Shown here piece by piece: positions 1-8,695 of a stretch of DNA of 64,000 bases. Source of the DNA: Kiritimatiellia bacterium (GTDB lineage: Bacteria > Verrucomicrobiota > Kiritimatiellia > RFP12 > UBA1067); contig JAFQYM010000010.1 in assembly GCA_017406465.1 (NCBI GenBank), positions 42,631-106,630 on the forward strand. The letters are read 5' to 3'. Under the pieces are notes generated by a model. That model searched no databases and was not told the DNA's origin. It saw only the letters and a list, made by a program, of their open reading frames with translations. Made by a program: the position numbers and the translations under genes. Within the stretch, counting starts at the first letter, position 1. Every line of letters starts with the position of its first letter.

Positions 1-1470
1 CTCGACGTCAAGAACGATGTCGGCGACGATTTCCGGCTCGCGGTCGGCGCGCCGTGCGGCGGCTATGGGAGGTCGGAATATGTCGCCACGGCAGACCTCA
101 AATCCGGCGAGGCCGGTAGCATCTGGGCGAACAAAGCCGCGATTCTGGCGCGCATCTACCCGCGCTGCACCGGCGGGGCCTTCTACTGCCCCGAATTCGG
201 CGAGACCTACGATGCGCCGTTTTCGACTATTCCGGAACGGGCCGCATTCTACTTCCCGACAATCAGGAACCTCGTCTTCCCGAACGGCCTGACGATCGGG
301 ACGAGCGCGATACTTGGCTTTGGAATGCTCGGCTCGCAGTCGGGCGTCGGGACATCCTACAAGAACATCGGAAGCGAATACGACCAGTTCCAGCGCGACG
401 ACGGCGGCGCCGCCGAGCGTTCGCTCACGATCAACGGCAACCTCGCGATGGCCACCAATTCGTGGCTGCTCGTGAACGGACGCTCAAACGGCGAGCCGGG
501 CGGGTTCGTGCGCCGTTCGACCGTCTCCGTCACCGGCGACATCGTGCAGGAGGGCGGCATCTCCGTCGTCGGCAACATGGTGGGCGACGCCTACGGGCGC
601 GGATGGGCGAATCCGCCGACATGCTTCAACGTGGGCGGCAACTGGACGATGGCCTCGAACGCGCTCACCTACGCAAGATGCGAGACGCTGACCGGTGGAC
701 CGGTCCGCTTCTCCGTCGGCAAGCGGTTCACCGGTGCAGAGGGTTCGACCTTCTCGGCCTACAACGGCGGATATAGCGTCACGAACTCACACTACCTTTC
801 GTTCGAGGGCAGCTCGCAGGCGCCGGGCCGTCCAATCTACAGTAACATGACCACATGTGACGGCGGCGCCTACGGCGGCACGTCAAACGGCGATGCCAAA
901 CGCTACGGCTCGCCGTTCATGCCGTTCCGCCCCGGTTCGCACAGCGGCATGCGCCAGGACGTGAGCAACACGCAGTGCGCCGGCGGAGGCGTCATCTTCT
1001 TCGGCGCGAAGGGGGCCACCTTCGGCGGTGTCTTCAATGCGGACGGCGTGAAGAATCCGGACTACAGCGGGCGCGGCAGTTCATCGGGCGGAGCAATCTG
1101 CATCATGCTTGCCTCTGCGGATCTCGTCATCGAACCGACGGCCGTATTCACCGCCAAGGGCGGCGACGGGAAGGATAGCGACAAAACGAAGGGCGGCGGC
1201 GGGCGCATCGCCATCGGCCTCAACATGGACAAGGCGCGCACTGATGCCGAAATCGCGCGGCTCGTCGCGCTTGGCGATCCATACGCCGAGGTGGACAAGG
1301 AACTTGGAATCACGCCTGAAAAGGTCTGGACGGACGAGGAAATCGCGGACGACTTCCCCGGCGCGACATTCAACGTTCTTGGCGGGGACGAGCTCGCCTC
1401 CGCCTCCGGAACCGTGCGCCTCTACCGCGCCAAGCCGCTTTCGAGCCCGCTTATCATTATCGTTCGGTAA
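1..1470 (+). CDS. C-terminal part of a large secreted surface protein (5' truncated by the window)
   Basis: The reading frame is open from base 1 to the TAA at 1468-1470, so this is the last 489 codons of a longer gene. The protein is rich in Gly, Ser, Thr and Asn, with repeated short beta-strand-like stretches, for example around 'GGGVIFFGAKG' and 'GGGGRIAIG'. That composition suits an extracellular beta-helix or adhesin-like protein. I recognise no catalytic motif. It ends in LIIIVR, closely like the last six residues of two other surface proteins here (genes at 8696 and 13526). The 5' end of the large gene at 58739 also breaks into a glycine-rich stretch, so this could be the tail of a similar protein. 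Function unknown; secretion is inferred from composition and the shared tail. Confidence 0.7.
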   Translation, partial: LDVKNDVGDDFRLAVGAPCGGYGRSEYVATADLKSGEAGSIWANKAAILARIYPRCTGGAFYCPEFGETYDAPFSTIPERAAFYFPTIRNLVFPNGLTIGTSAILGFGMLGSQSGVGTSYKNIGSEYDQFQRDDGGAAERSLTINGNLAMATNSWLLVNGRSNGEPGGFVRRSTVSVTGDIVQEGGISVVGNMVGDAYGRGWANPPTCFNVGGNWTMASNALTYARCETLTGGPVRFSVGKRFTGAEGSTFSAYNGGYSVTNSHYLSFEGSSQAPGRPIYSNMTTCDGGAYGGTSNGDAKRYGSPFMPFRPGSHSGMRQDVSNTQCAGGGVIFFGAKGATFGGVFNADGVKNPDYSGRGSSSGGAICIMLASADLVIEPTAVFTAKGGDGKDSDKTKGGGGRIAIGLNMDKARTDAEIARLVALGDPYAEVDKELGITPEKVWTDEEIADDFPGATFNVLGGDELASASGTVRLYRAKPLSSPLIIIVR

Positions 1471-1595
1471 GCTGGCCCTTCTTTCGGTAGTGCCGTCACT
1501 TCTCTGGGCCGTGTTTTTTGTGGCTGTGGTGGAAGGTAGTGCCGTGCCCGGTGAGGACGGGGACGCCGAGACTGTACTTGATCGCGAGGAGAATG
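1471..1595. other. Intergenic stretch, nothing recognised
   Basis: This lies between the surface-protein stop codon and the left inverted repeat of the RAYT-derived element. One + frame could encode a hydrophobic segment followed by an acidic tail, but it has no start, no ribosome-binding site and no recognisable family, so I do not call a gene. Confidence 0.4.
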
Positions 1596-1647
1596 AAGGG
1601 TCAGAGCTTATTGATACAGTAAAACTGATACAGTAGCCGAGTTTTGG

Positions 1648-1653
1648 TATAAT
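1648..1653 (+). promoter_or_regulatory. TATAAT -10 box of the RAYT remnant
   Basis: TATAAT preceded by TTTTGG, with only six bases (GTCCGC) before the ATG at 1660. If transcription starts at the usual distance, the mRNA would begin at or next to the start codon. The 23 nt at 1642-1664 are identical to 8678-8700, in front of the surface-protein gene at 8696. Confidence 0.6.
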
Positions 1654-1659
1654 GTCCGC

Positions 1660-1845
1660 ATGAGAAAGAACAGGGTTATCGAGCAGAACAGGTGCTATCA
1701 CCTTGTCAGCCGGCTTGCGCACCGTGCGTTCTTCCTTGACGACGAGGAGAAGGACCGCGCGGTCGCGCTGATGCGCCGCGTAGAGGCAGGAGTAAAAGCT
1801 AGCATGAGTTACTGTATCAATAGAACTGTAGAACTGTATCAATAA
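1660..1845 (+). pseudogene. Truncated REP-associated (RAYT, IS200-like Y1) transposase
   Basis: The N-terminus matches the start of RAYT/Y1 transposases: an 'NRCYHLVSR' strand followed by 'AHRAFFLDDEEKDR'. Family members are normally over 200 residues, with an HUH motif and a catalytic tyrosine. Here homology stops after about 42 residues and the frame runs through the right inverted repeat to a TAA at 1843-1845. Neither HUH nor the catalytic Tyr is present, so no active transposase can be made. It sits inside the inverted-repeat element at 1596-1857. Confidence 0.7.
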
Positions 1846-1939
1846 GCTCTGACCCTTTTGACCCCTTTTGCGGCAATAGGGGTGTTTACAGCGGCCGTTG
1901 CCAACGCGGACTCGCTCGACAACTTTGCTTGTGCTAAAG

Positions 1940-2284
1940 TTACTTCGCCGGCTTCAGGATTTCGGTGAAGGTCTTGCCGTTGCGGGAGTCGGAGTAGATC
2001 TTCACCCAGTCGACGTGCATCGCCGTAGGAAGCGTCGATTCGTCTACCGCGCCTACCCATTGGCCGCCGAGCTGCATGTCGATCATGAGGTAGAAGGGCT
2101 TGGTCCACGGATAGCGCTTCAGGTCGTCCCCTACCTTTTCGTACACGTGGGTCGCCTTTCCGTTCACCGACCACGTGATCTTCTCGGGCGTCCACTCGAT
2201 CACGTAGACGTTCCAGTCGTTCGGCTTTATGTCGCCCTTGCCGCCGGGCGGATGTCGCCCGTCCTGCCAACGATATGATACCAT
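1940..2284 (-). pseudogene. 5'-truncated glycoside hydrolase family 16 (C-terminal fragment)
   Basis: The minus-strand frame reads like the last third of a GH16 beta-glucanase. It has 'WNVYVIEWTPEKITW' (the strand after the catalytic region), then 'PFYLMIDMQLGGQWVG' and 'MHVDWVKIY', matching the family's LNLAVGG...W and DYVRVY signatures. GH16 enzymes are usually 230-300 residues with an ExDxxE active-site motif. Only about 114 residues remain and that motif is missing. The break lies near 2285, just upstream of the manB promoter, and the RAYT-derived element sits past its 3' end. I infer a decayed gene cut by rearrangement. No ribosome-binding site fits the ATG at 2284. Confidence 0.65.
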
Positions 2285-2358
2285 TTCCCCGATAGTCGCG
2301 CAATCAGGGCTACAGGGTCAGGTATGGATGTATCCTCCTATTCTGCGCAATTTTTTGT

Positions 2359-2364
2359 TATAAT
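2359..2364 (+). promoter_or_regulatory. Promoter -10 box for the manB-sigma operon
   Basis: TATAAT preceded by a T6 run (2351-2356), 32 nt upstream of the manB ATG. The leader contains the ribosome-binding site AAGGGAG at about 2386-2392. No clear TTGACA lies 17 nt upstream. Confidence 0.6.
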
Positions 2365-2396
2365 GTAGGAACACTCAACCGACAAAAGGGAGAAAC

Positions 2397-3752
2397 ATGA
2401 GCATCTTCAAGGCATACGACATCCGCGGCATATACGGCACGGAGCTCAAGCAGGACGACTTCTACAAGATCGCACGTGCCTACGCGCAGTTCTGCGGCTT
2501 CCCCGGGAAAAACTGCAAGGTGGTCGTTGCGCGCGACTGCCGCAAGTCGTCGGACGCGCTCTTCGCAGCGTTCTCGCAAGGGCTCGTGGACGAAGGAGTT
2601 GACGTCATCGACATCGGCCTTGCCTCGACACCGATGAGCTATTTCGCAAACGCGAAGCTCGGCGCAGACGGGTCGGTCATGATCACCGCCTCGCACAACA
2701 CGAAGGAGTGGAACGGCTGCAAGCTCTGCAAGGCGAACGCCGTGCCGATCTCCGGCGCGACTGGCATCAAGGACATCGAGAAGCTCGTCGCCGGCATGAG
2801 CGGCAACGAGCCGCCGACGGGCCGCGGCGACATCGCGAAGGTGGACATCTCCGCCGACTACGCCGCGCACGTCAAGGAGTTCGCGCACATGAAGCGTCCG
2901 CTCCATCTCGCGCTCGACTTCGCGAACGGCATGGGCATTGCCGAGTCCGCCGCGTTCAAGGACTCCGACATCACGTACGACGCGCTCTACGGCGAGTATG
3001 ACGGCGACTTCCCGAACCACGACGCGAACCCGCTCCACCACGAGACGCTGAAGGACCTTCAGGCGCTTATGAAGGCGAACCCCGGGAAGTACGCTTTCGG
3101 CGTCGCGTACGACGGTGATGCAGACCGCGCGGGATTCCTCGACGAGAAGGGCGAGATAATCCCGATGGACTTCGTGACCGCTCTCATCTCGCAGGATCTC
3201 CTCGCCTCGAATCCGGGCGCGGCGTGCTTCTACGACCTCCGGTCCTCCAAGGTGTGTGAGGAGGTGATTGCCGCGGCGGGCGGGAAGCCCATGATGTCGC
3301 GCGTCGGGCACTCCTTCATCAAGGAGCAGATGCGCCAGAACGACGCGATCTTCGCTGGCGAGCTTTCGGGCCACTACTACTTCAAGGCGAACTCCACGGC
3401 AGAGTCGAGCTCGATGGCTACCTTCGCGCTCGCTAACATCGTCTCTGCTTCCGACAAGCCCCTTTCCGAGCTCATCGCCCCGCTTAGGAAGTATTCACAG
3501 TCGGGCGAGATCAACACCAAGACGACTACGCCTCCCGCCGAGATTCTCGCGAAGATCAAGGGGCTTTACGCGGCGAAGGCGCGCGTGTTTGAGCTCGACG
3601 GGGTTTCAGTCGACGCCTGGGATGCCGAAGGTTACTGGGCGAACGTGCGCATGTCGAACACCGAGCCGCTGGTGCGTCTCAATCTCGAAGGAAAGACCAA
3701 GGAAATCATGGAGGCAAAGCGCGATGAATTTCTCGCGATCATCCGTAGCTGA
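2397..3752 (+). CDS. manB: Phosphomannomutase/phosphoglucomutase
   Basis: This is an alpha-D-phosphohexomutase of 451 residues, the usual family length. It interconverts mannose-6-P and mannose-1-P, and probably also glucose-6-P and glucose-1-P. Visible motifs are the N-terminal KAYDIRG, the active-site TASHN with phospho-acceptor Ser99, the metal-binding DGDADR at 239-244, the sugar-selectivity loop GELSGHYYF and the C-terminal phosphate-binding SNTEPLVR. The start has a good AGGGAG site. With manC at 38894 it would supply GDP-mannose for envelope glycans. The next gene overlaps its 3' end, so it probably heads an operon reaching 8651. Mannose versus glucose preference cannot be settled from sequence alone. 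Confidence 0.92.
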   Translation: MSIFKAYDIRGIYGTELKQDDFYKIARAYAQFCGFPGKNCKVVVARDCRKSSDALFAAFSQGLVDEGVDVIDIGLASTPMSYFANAKLGADGSVMITASHNTKEWNGCKLCKANAVPISGATGIKDIEKLVAGMSGNEPPTGRGDIAKVDISADYAAHVKEFAHMKRPLHLALDFANGMGIAESAAFKDSDITYDALYGEYDGDFPNHDANPLHHETLKDLQALMKANPGKYAFGVAYDGDADRAGFLDEKGEIIPMDFVTALISQDLLASNPGAACFYDLRSSKVCEEVIAAAGGKPMMSRVGHSFIKEQMRQNDAIFAGELSGHYYFKANSTAESSSMATFALANIVSASDKPLSELIAPLRKYSQSGEINTKTTTPPAEILAKIKGLYAAKARVFELDGVSVDAWDAEGYWANVRMSNTEPLVRLNLEGKTKEIMEAKRDEFLAIIRS

Positions 3753-4887
3753 TCATCTGCCTGTCTGCATGCTCGCGGCAGCGCTCGGCATCGCCCTCGT
3801 CGGCTGCAATCCGAAGGACGGCGTGAGGGAGTATGCCGACGGCATGGACGCCTACGAGGCGCACAGTCTCGAAAAGGCCGGTAAGCTCTTTGAGAAGAGT
3901 CTTGTCTATGCGCCAGAGAACGTCGACGCCCTCGTAATGCTTGCACGCGTCCGTTGCGAGCGCGGCGAGATCTCCGACGCTCGCGAGACGATTTCAAGGG
4001 CCGTGGCGCTCGATTCGAAATCTCCCGATGTTGCTCTTCTCGACGCCGAAATCGCCCTGTATGCTGGCGACTACGCCCGTGCTACGAGTCGATTCTCCGA
4101 GGTCGCCAACGACGCGAATCTCGAGCCCGAGGCCCGCGCCCTCGGCTGGACTGGGCTCGGAATCGTCGAGATGACGAGGGACAAGCGAGACCTCGCGAGG
4201 ATTGCGTTCCTGAGGGCGATTCGTCTCGACCGTCGCAACGCCTCGGCGCGCTACCATCTCGGGCTCCTCTATCGTGGTGACTCCTACGGCTATCTTGACG
4301 CCGCGCTCGAGCAGTTCGACATCTTCGTGCGCCTTGGCGAGACGGCCGACCCGCGCGCCATCCATGCCCAGCGCACGATAATTCCCGGCATCAAGGCCGA
4401 CATCGCCCGCCGCGCCGCCGAGCGTCCTGGCGCGCAGAACCGCAACGCCAAGGCCGCTTCCGATGCAATCGCCCGCGGCGACGCCGCTATGAAGAAGGGC
4501 AACTTCAAGGTCGCCCGCGACGAATACGCGGCCGCATGCAAGGCAGACGTCCTGAGCTATCCCGCGGCTCTCGGCCTCGCGAAGGCATGGGAGAAGTCCG
4601 ATGCCACTCCCGTGGGCCGTCAGCGCGCTCTTGACAGTTACAAGGCGGCTTGCTCCCTCCGTCCGAGCGCAGTGTCGACGTTCCTTGCGGCAGGTGAACT
4701 CGCGGCGAAGCTCGGCCAGCACGCTACGGCGCTTGAGCTCTACTCCCGCGCGGTCGCGGCGAATCCGGCAGACATTTCTGCAATTGACGGGCTCATCCGT
4801 GCCCTCCGCAAGGTCGGCGGCAGGAAAGAGGACGCCGACGCCTACCAGAGCTACCGCGATTCGCTTTCCCAGAGAAAGGCCAAATGA
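3724..4887 (+). CDS. TPR-repeat lipoprotein
   Basis: The chosen ATG at 3724 overlaps the manB 3' end by 29 nt and has a strong GGAGG seven to ten bases upstream. It starts a lipoprotein signal peptide ending in ALVGC (lipidated Cys28). The mature part (about 360 residues) consists of helical pairs typical of tetratricopeptide repeats, such as 'AGKLFEKSLVYAPENVDALV' and 'RYHLGLLYRGDS', grouped in an N-terminal and a C-terminal set around a basic linker near residue 240. It is a likely envelope scaffold with no enzymatic motif. It lies between manB and a CvpA-like gene with overlapping ends, which implies translational coupling. Partner unknown. Confidence 0.8.
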   Translation: MNFSRSSVADHLPVCMLAAALGIALVGCNPKDGVREYADGMDAYEAHSLEKAGKLFEKSLVYAPENVDALVMLARVRCERGEISDARETISRAVALDSKSPDVALLDAEIALYAGDYARATSRFSEVANDANLEPEARALGWTGLGIVEMTRDKRDLARIAFLRAIRLDRRNASARYHLGLLYRGDSYGYLDAALEQFDIFVRLGETADPRAIHAQRTIIPGIKADIARRAAERPGAQNRNAKAASDAIARGDAAMKKGNFKVARDEYAAACKADVLSYPAALGLAKAWEKSDATPVGRQRALDSYKAACSLRPSAVSTFLAAGELAAKLGQHATALELYSRAVAANPADISAIDGLIRALRKVGGRKEDADAYQSYRDSLSQRKAK

Positions 4888-5297
4888 CGCTCGCGCCGCC
4901 AGACTACGTTGTTCTTGTGCTGGCGGCGGGTGGCGTCGTCACGGGGCTGTTTATCGGTCTTTCCGGGGCTCTTGCCTTCTTCTCGGGTTGTCTCGCCGCG
5001 TCTTTTGCGGCAACCTTCGGCTGGAGGTTCTCTGAATCGTTTCTTTCGTCGGGTCTTGCTCGCGGCCTTGCCGTCGCGCTTGCCGCGCTCGTCGCGTTCT
5101 GGATTGCCCGCGCCATCGTGCGCAAGACGGTAAAAGTCGCGCTCGCCCAGCCGGGCGATTCGATTTTCGGCGCCGTCGCCGCGGGTTTTTCGGGCTTTGC
5201 AGTCGGGATCGGGCTTGTGTGGCTTGCGCAGTTCCTCGGCATTCCGGGCGCGGAGGGATCGTCCCTGCTGAGCGAGGTTCTTTGCCATGTTGGATGA
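4884..5297 (+). CDS. CvpA-like small integral membrane protein
   Basis: 137 residues with about four hydrophobic segments (roughly 8-28, 33-50, 60-80 and 95-120), separated by a basic loop 'ARAIVRKTVKVA'. Topology and the Gly/Ala-rich first helix resemble the CvpA/colicin V production family, a little shorter than its usual 160 residues. Its ATG overlaps the previous stop (ATGA) and its 3' end overlaps the sigma-factor start by 11 nt, so the genes are probably translationally coupled. Family assignment rests on topology and is moderate; the role in this operon is unknown. Confidence 0.6.
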   Translation: MTLAPPDYVVLVLAAGGVVTGLFIGLSGALAFFSGCLAASFAATFGWRFSESFLSSGLARGLAVALAALVAFWIARAIVRKTVKVALAQPGDSIFGAVAAGFSGFAVGIGLVWLAQFLGIPGAEGSSLLSEVLCHVG

Positions 5298-5781
5298 GGA
5301 ACTGCTCGCGGAGGCGCGGAAGTTCGAGAAGAATCTTCTGAACTTCTTCTGGCGCCAGGGCGTTCAATATTCTGAAGGCGAGGACTTGGTCCAGGAGACT
5401 TATCTGCGGCTCTGGAAGTACCGCAGGGAATACAAGCCGACGGCGAAGCTCTCGACCTTTCTCTTCCTGATGGCGCGCCAGGTCCGCATAGACGCCCTGC
5501 GGCGGCAGACAAGGCGCGAAGGACGGGAGAAGTCCTGGGGCAAGGAGGCCGCGACGTCAGTGGGGCCGTCGGTCGGCAGGGCCGACGCGCGGGAAGACGT
5601 CCGCTGGGCGGTCGCGCAGCTCTCCGAACCGCTCCGGGAAGTGGTGGAGCTCGGGGTCTTCCAGGATCTTCCGTACGCGGAGGTCGCGGAGATTCTCGGG
5701 ATTCCGGTGGGAACTGTAAAGTCGCGCATGTCGAACGCGCTTAAGAAACTGAAGGAGGTTTTCGATGAACGGAGATCTTGA
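5287..5781 (+). CDS. ECF-type RNA polymerase sigma factor
   Basis: 164 residues, typical of extracytoplasmic-function sigma factors. Region 2 is visible as 'AEDLVQETYLRLWKYR'-like sequence near residues 29-46 (here SEGEDLVQETYLRLW), followed by the 'LSTFLFLMARQVRIDALRR' helix that binds the -10 element. Region 4 lies near 112-160, with 'LPYAEVAEILGIPVGTVKSR' as the helix-turn-helix for the -35 element. The downstream gene overlaps it by 17 nt and encodes a single-span membrane protein, the usual place for a cognate anti-sigma factor. I infer an envelope or nutrient signal response; its target promoters are not evident here. Confidence 0.9.
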   Translation: MLDEELLAEARKFEKNLLNFFWRQGVQYSEGEDLVQETYLRLWKYRREYKPTAKLSTFLFLMARQVRIDALRRQTRREGREKSWGKEAATSVGPSVGRADAREDVRWAVAQLSEPLREVVELGVFQDLPYAEVAEILGIPVGTVKSRMSNALKKLKEVFDERRS

Positions 5782-6265
5782 GAGCACGCTCAATGAGCTT
5801 GGGCCAGAGTACCGCGACATCGTCGCGCGGCTTAAATCCGCCCGCGAAGTCGAGTCGTCGGGCACTCGTGCCTTCTCGTTCACGCATACAGTGTGGTGGC
5901 GCCGCGCCGGCTATCTCGTCGCGGCGTCGCTTGCGATCGCGCTCGGCCTTTCGATCTTTATGCAGGACGCGGCAAATGCGCCGCGCGAGCCCTACGCTGG
6001 CGCGAAGGTGTACACCGTCGCCTACGCTCCGACCGAGGAGGCGCTTGAGGTCATCGTCGCCTCTCAGCGGGCCGACGGCAGCTGGACCAACGACTTTATC
6101 ACGCGGCAGAACGCCGCCGCGCTCCGCGCGTCGGAAGACGCGAGAATGAGGATCGCGTACCGCCGCGCCGTCAGGTATCTTCGCTCCAAGGGGCTCGCTC
6201 CGCTTACCGACGACGAGCTCAAGGTCCGCGGCGAATACGCCGCGAAGGTCCTTGCCGGGGTGTGA
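5765..6265 (+). CDS. Putative anti-sigma factor with one membrane span and a toroid-like QW motif
   Basis: 166 residues: a cytoplasmic N-terminal 45, one transmembrane helix at about 49-66, then about 100 external residues. Position right after, and overlapping, the ECF sigma gene suggests an anti-sigma role. There is no HxxxCxxC zinc motif. The external part contains QRADGSW at 101-107, followed by helices 'AAALRASEDARMRIAYRRAVRYL'. That is the layout of one repeat of the alpha/alpha toroid (prenyltransferase/squalene-cyclase QW) fold. One repeat cannot form a full toroid, so it may be a degenerate sensory domain. Anti-sigma function is inferred from context only. Confidence 0.6.
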   Translation: MNGDLESTLNELGPEYRDIVARLKSAREVESSGTRAFSFTHTVWWRRAGYLVAASLAIALGLSIFMQDAANAPREPYAGAKVYTVAYAPTEEALEVIVASQRADGSWTNDFITRQNAAALRASEDARMRIAYRRAVRYLRSKGLAPLTDDELKVRGEYAAKVLAGV

Positions 6266-6275
6266 GGGCGTTCCT

Positions 6276-8651
6276 GTGGAAAGGACCCTGACGCTGGCTT
6301 TTGCCGCAGCTTTGCTCGCCGTTTCGTGCCGAGCCGCTGTGTTCACGCCTGGCGAAACCGAGGTTGTCGTCGCGGCTGATGCGCCGAAGACGGTCATGTT
6401 CGCCGTCGAGGAGCTGACGAACTTTCTTGCGCAGGCGCTTGGCGCACCGGTGCCTGTCGCGGACTCCGCGACACCCGGAAAGAAGGCGATCTTCCTTGGC
6501 GACTCTGAGGAGGCCCGCAAGGCGGGAATCGACGTGTCCGCGATGAAGCGGGACGCGTTTGCGATAGTCGCCGAGAAGAATCGCGTCCTCATCGCCGGGC
6601 GCGACGACCCGAAGGAAGACACGCACAAGGCGATCTACTCGAAGCACACCGGCGTCTGGGCGCAGCTCCACGAGCACGCAACGCTCTTCGGCGTCTACGA
6701 GTTCCTCGAACGGTATGCGGGCGTCAGGATGTACTTCCCCGGCGAGCTCGGGACGATCGTGCCGCAGACGGCGCGGATCGTCGTCCCCGAAGGACGCATT
6801 GACGTCGCGCCGGCGTTCCTCGAGCGCAACTACTCTGCCTACAGCGACGGCACCTGGTACGAGGGCGCCGAGCGAGACATGCCGCTGTTGCCAGCGAGGA
6901 AGCTCAACTACACGCGCAACAGGATGCAGACGCTATACATTCCCTGCTGCCACGGCTCGAACGGATTCAGGATTCAGGAGCGCTTTTCGAAGGAACATCC
7001 CGAATACATGGCGCTCTTCAAGAAGGGCGATCTGCTCGTCCGCGACCTGGACCCCGCCGAGACGCGGCACCATCCTGGGCAACTCTGCCATTCGTCGGCC
7101 GTGTACGACGAGCTTTTCGAGGACATTTGCTCCTATTTGCGCGGCGACGCGCCCGAGGTGCGGGGAATCGGGAAGGCCTGGTCGCGCATGGCGTTCCGCC
7201 GGCCATGGGTGGACGTGATGCCGCAGGACGGCTTCATTCCGTGCAGATGCGAGAAGTGCAAGGCGGCCTTCGGGGAGATGAAGGGGGACTATGCGACGGA
7301 ACTCGTCTGGGGGCGTACGGTCGAGCTTGCGAACCGGTTGAGGAAAGAAGGAGTCGATGCCCGCATCACGCAAATGGCGTACCACCCCTATCGCAGCGTG
7401 CCGTCCGTCGAGATACCCGACAACGTTGACGTGATGGTCGCCGAGGCCGGACCGTGGTCTGCGTCGAGCCCGGCGGCGCTTAGACGCGAACACGAGGAGA
7501 TACGCCGCTGGCGCGAGAAGCTCGGCAGGCCCGTGTGGATATGGACGTACCCGAACAAGTACGGCAACCGCTTCGTGCCGGACGTGCCGAACGGGACTCC
7601 GCGCGCCTGGGCGAGCTATTACAAGGCCGTCGCGCCATGGATCTTCGGCGTCTTTGCCGAATGCGAGAACGACCGCGCTCTCTACAACAGTCTTTGCTAC
7701 TATGTGCTCGGGAAGGTCTGCTGGAATCCGGACGTCGATGTGGATGCGCTTCTCGAGGAGTACTTCTGCCTCATGTTCGGGAAAGGCGCGAAGCCGATGG
7801 CGGAATTCTTCGGCGACATAGAGGACAAGTGGATCAACGGCGTGCGCGGGAAGCCCGTCGACACGCCGCTCGGGCCCTCGATGCAGATTCCGGGCGAATA
7901 CGAGATCTTTGCGCGCATCTACGGCCCCGAGACTCTTTCTCGTTGGGATGCCTGGCTGCGTCAGGCGGCAAGGAGCGTGGAGCCAGGTTCGGTGGAGTAT
8001 CGCCGCATCGCGCTTTTCCGTCGCGAGTTCTACAATCCGCTTGCGAAGCGCGTCTCCGACTACATGAGGAGTATTTCGGTCGAGAAGGAGCTTGGCAACC
8101 GCGCCAAGAGCGGCTTTGAGAACATCGTCGTGAACGGGGATTTCGCCGCGCCGCCGTCGGGTGGCTCGAAGCGCCATTTCGGCTACTACGAGAATCCAGA
8201 TCGTGGATATGGCTGGAAGGGCGGCTGGATATGCCGGGAAGAGGACGTGCCATACGTCTCGATCGTCGACGACGGGCCTCCTGGCGCCAGCGGGAAGGCG
8301 TTTCGCATGTCGGTCGAGGGCGAGCCGCGGACGGTCCGCGTGGGCAACCACTTCACCAGCGCACACGGACGGTTCAAGCCGGGGGTCAGGTATCGCATCT
8401 CGTTTTTCGTCAAGCTCGACAATGTCGTCTCGCACGGGAACGGCGGCGGCGTGGGGGCGAAGGTGTGGCATGACTGCAACACTTGGTTTCCGCGCAACCG
8501 ACTGACGGGCACGACCGACTGGATACACCAGGAGTATTTCTTCACGGCGGGACCGAAGTCGGTTGACTTCTACTCCGAGTTCGTCCTCTACCTCTGGAAC
8601 GCGACGGGCTCGGTCGAGTTTTCCGATGTGCGCCTTGAACCGTTGCAATAG
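6276..8651 (+). CDS. Secreted DUF4838-family protein (putative glycan-active enzyme)
   Basis: About 791 residues. I chose the GTG at 6276, because a GAGGG lies about eight bases upstream and it starts a clean signal peptide (hydrophobic core LAFAAALLAVS); an in-frame TTG at 6252 is an alternative. The N-terminal 120 residues match the small domain found before many GH20/GH67-like barrels ('TVMFAVEELTNFLAQ', 'ATLFGVYEFLERYAGVR'). The central part is DUF4838-like, with aromatic and acidic strands and a CRCEKC motif near residue 325 that may bind metal. The last 170 residues look like a beta-sandwich carbohydrate-binding module. It follows the anti-sigma gene by 10 nt, so it may be the output of that operon. 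A paralogue lies at 54844. Confidence 0.75.
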   Translation: MERTLTLAFAAALLAVSCRAAVFTPGETEVVVAADAPKTVMFAVEELTNFLAQALGAPVPVADSATPGKKAIFLGDSEEARKAGIDVSAMKRDAFAIVAEKNRVLIAGRDDPKEDTHKAIYSKHTGVWAQLHEHATLFGVYEFLERYAGVRMYFPGELGTIVPQTARIVVPEGRIDVAPAFLERNYSAYSDGTWYEGAERDMPLLPARKLNYTRNRMQTLYIPCCHGSNGFRIQERFSKEHPEYMALFKKGDLLVRDLDPAETRHHPGQLCHSSAVYDELFEDICSYLRGDAPEVRGIGKAWSRMAFRRPWVDVMPQDGFIPCRCEKCKAAFGEMKGDYATELVWGRTVELANRLRKEGVDARITQMAYHPYRSVPSVEIPDNVDVMVAEAGPWSASSPAALRREHEEIRRWREKLGRPVWIWTYPNKYGNRFVPDVPNGTPRAWASYYKAVAPWIFGVFAECENDRALYNSLCYYVLGKVCWNPDVDVDALLEEYFCLMFGKGAKPMAEFFGDIEDKWINGVRGKPVDTPLGPSMQIPGEYEIFARIYGPETLSRWDAWLRQAARSVEPGSVEYRRIALFRREFYNPLAKRVSDYMRSISVEKELGNRAKSGFENIVVNGDFAAPPSGGSKRHFGYYENPDRGYGWKGGWICREEDVPYVSIVDDGPPGASGKAFRMSVEGEPRTVRVGNHFTSAHGRFKPGVRYRISFFVKLDNVVSHGNGGGVGAKVWHDCNTWFPRNRLTGTTDWIHQEYFFTAGPKSVDFYSEFVLYLWNATGSVEFSDVRLEPLQ

Positions 8652-8683
8652 TTTCCAAATAGGATTTTTCTGCGATTTTTTGG

Positions 8684-8689
8684 TATAAT
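8684..8689 (+). promoter_or_regulatory. TATAAT promoter placed six bases before the start codon
   Basis: A T6GG tract precedes TATAAT, and GTCCGC separates it from the ATG at 8696. This implies a leaderless or nearly leaderless mRNA. The 23 nt 8678-8700 are identical to 1642-1664. Confidence 0.65.
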
Positions 8690-8695
8690 GTCCGC

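Larger units (their letters stand above)
1596..1857. mobile_element. MITE-like element bounded by inverted repeats, derived from a REP-associated transposase locus
   Basis: The left end (1598-1620, starting GGGTCAGAGCTTATTG) is a perfect 23-nt reverse complement of the right end (1833-1855). The match extends two more bases outward on each side. A second inner inverted pair built on TACTGTATC lies just inside (about 1630-1635 and 1810-1818). The enclosed sequence holds a TATAAT promoter and the first 42 or so codons of a RAYT-type Y1 transposase, then an internal deletion. GGGTCAGA-type flanks are typical of loci of REP-associated tyrosine transposases. The element can only be non-autonomous. 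Confidence 0.7.

Noticed and set aside
6933..8648. Minus-strand open frame opposite the DUF4838 gene
   Set aside because: Shadow of a GC-rich gene with a signal peptide and known domain on the + strand.
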